From positions 1 to 14,634 of the forward strand of contig JAJQCL010000059.1 in the NCBI GenBank assembly GCA_021202715.1: a DNA stretch of 14,634 nt, given 5' to 3'. Position 1 is the first letter of the stretch. Each line of letters opens with the position of its first letter. The position numbers and the translations under genes were made by a program. The notes under the pieces were generated by a model. It made no database searches and was not told the origin of the DNA. It saw nothing but the letters and a program-made list of their open reading frames with translations. Shown one piece after another: positions 13,592 through 14,634 of the stretch. This DNA comes from Lachnospiraceae bacterium (GTDB taxonomy: Bacteria; Bacillota; Clostridia; Lachnospirales; Lachnospiraceae).

Positions 13592-14634
13592 ATGGGCGGA
13601 ACGGAAGTTACAGGGAGAATCATCTCCGTGTCGGACCTGAATGTTTCGGTCCTTCTCACAGGAAAGAAGGTCCGGAACAGAGAGATCCTGACGACCCGCA
13701 AGGGTGAAAAAGAATATCAGCTGGAGGTCTTCGAGGTCGAGGGCAGTACAGCTTTCTGTATCCCGCTGTCCAACGTGTCGGGACTCACGCGGGGCCTCGA
13801 TGTATATACGACGGGGCAGGCGCTGACCATCGAGTATTCGGATCAGATCCTCGGACGGGTCTATGACAGCTACGGGCGGCCGATCGACGCGCTTCCCGCG
13901 AACAGCGAGCAGGTGCGGGACGTGTATGCCCGAAATCTGTCCATGGAGGAGATCAACATCGACGGAAGTCCGCTGTGGACCGGCATCAAGGTGCTGGACT
14001 TCTTCGCGCCCATGCAGAAGGGCTTCAAGATGGGACTTCTGGGCGGCGCCGGGGTGGGAAAGACCGTGCTAATCAAGGAGCTCATCCATAATGTGTACAC
14101 CAAGGGCGGTTCCAACAGCGTCTTTGTCGGTGTCGGCGAGAGAAGCCGCGAGGGCAAGGAGCTCTATGATGAAATGCTCGAAGCGGAGCTGCTGGATAAG
14201 ATGTCCATCGTCTTCGGACAGATGGGCGAGAACAGCGTGGCGCGAAACAAGGCCGTCTTCTCCGGGCTGACGCTGGCCGAGTATCTGCGGGATGAGAAGA
14301 AGCAGGATGTGCTCCTGTTTATCGATAATATTTACCGGTATGTGCAGGCCGTCAGCGAGATCAACGCGGAGCTGAACCGGATGCCGATCGAGAGCGGTTA
14401 TCCGGCCACCATCGAGAGCGATGTGAGTATGGTGGAGGAGCGCATTAATTCCACGCCGGACGGGTCCATCACCTCATTTCAGGCGATCTATATCCCGGCG
14501 GACGACATCACAGATGAGGCCGTGCAGGTCATTTCCTCTCATCTGGACGGGCAGATCGTGCTCGACCGCAAGGTGGCGGAGAAGGGACTGTATCCGGCGA
14601 TCAATGTATTCCAGACGCACAGCAACATGCTGGA
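13592..14634 (+). CDS. F1-ATPase beta subunit-like catalytic protein, 3' end outside window
   Basis: 347 complete codons are visible, open at the right edge. The F1 beta landmarks are all present: LGRVYDSYGRPID, WTGIKVLDFFAPMQKG, P-loop GGAGVGKT (151-158), GERSREG with catalytic Glu183 and Arg184, Walker B LLFIDNIYRY with Asp245, PADDITDEAV, and adenine-pocket Tyr334 in GLYPA. So the catalytic site seems able to hydrolyse ATP. Differences from housekeeping beta: AGTEVSALLGRMP is replaced by VSEINAELNRMP, and the usual LDSTSR after the adenine Tyr reads FQTHSN, losing the conserved Arg. RBS within AGGAAAGGGG, two bases after the gamma stop. The DELSEED helix region and any following epsilon gene lie beyond the window. 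Walker A and Glu/Arg spacing match E. coli beta within two residues. Confidence 0.95.
   Translation, partial: MGGTEVTGRIISVSDLNVSVLLTGKKVRNREILTTRKGEKEYQLEVFEVEGSTAFCIPLSNVSGLTRGLDVYTTGQALTIEYSDQILGRVYDSYGRPIDALPANSEQVRDVYARNLSMEEINIDGSPLWTGIKVLDFFAPMQKGFKMGLLGGAGVGKTVLIKELIHNVYTKGGSNSVFVGVGERSREGKELYDEMLEAELLDKMSIVFGQMGENSVARNKAVFSGLTLAEYLRDEKKQDVLLFIDNIYRYVQAVSEINAELNRMPIESGYPATIESDVSMVEERINSTPDGSITSFQAIYIPADDITDEAVQVISSHLDGQIVLDRKVAEKGLYPAINVFQTHSNML

Noticed and set aside
10397..14634. Housekeeping F-type ATP synthase operon
   Set aside because: The c-like subunit has no carboxylate, a is missing, b and delta look fused and alpha is short, so ion-coupled ATP synthesis is not plausible.
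10397..14634. N-ATPase (alternative Na+ F-ATPase) operon or FliI/type III secretion ATPase
   Set aside because: N-ATPase operons start with beta and epsilon and keep an ion-binding c; FliI-type ATPases are single homohexamer genes without distinct alpha, beta, gamma and c partners.

Overview
The window looks like a spore-forming, fairly GC-rich member of the Clostridia (Lachnospiraceae or a related gut family is my guess). The support is a recognisable SpoIIID gene behind a sigma-E-like promoter, a conventional bacterial tRNA-Phe, and strong purine-rich ribosome binding sites throughout. No phage, IS or CRISPR sequence is visible.

Layout. Bases 1-54 are the 3' part of a tRNA-Phe gene. spoIIID lies on the minus strand at 210-464. 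Between spoIIID and the next gene is an AT-rich divergent promoter region (465-784). From 785 to the right edge, seven tightly packed plus-strand genes form one apparent operon: a 2499-residue membrane-anchored surface protein; a 688-residue paralogue of it with a (Gly-Gly-X)n linker and a coiled-coil tail; then five F-type-ATPase-like genes in the order c, b/delta, alpha, gamma, beta, with beta cut by the window edge. Gaps are 31 bp or less, apart from one of 33 bp, and alpha and gamma overlap by 4 bp.

Main result. The ATPase genes keep the classical atp order, but this is not a normal ATP synthase. The c-like subunit has the Gly-rich first helix and the R-N-P loop but no carboxylate at the ion-binding position (Thr60 by gapless alignment from the loop). 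No subunit a gene is present; its usual place upstream of c is taken by the two surface proteins. Subunits b and delta appear fused. Alpha lacks its C-terminal helical part. The catalytic centres look intact: beta has the P-loop, catalytic Glu, Arg and Walker B Asp, and alpha has its P-loop and arginine finger. I infer an ATP-hydrolysing F1-like motor uncoupled from ion flow, working with two large surface proteins. The nearest known idea is the F1-like (X0-type and gliding-type) ATPases of Mycoplasma, which also go with surface machinery. I know of no described equivalent in spore-forming Firmicutes.

The two surface proteins share one plan: a short basic cytoplasmic tip, one membrane helix, a related beta-rich domain, a Gly-every-third-residue spacer, then fibronectin-III-like domains. 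This suggests two parts of one extracellular structure attached to the motor. Function (movement, adhesion, ligand capture, export) cannot be read from the sequence.
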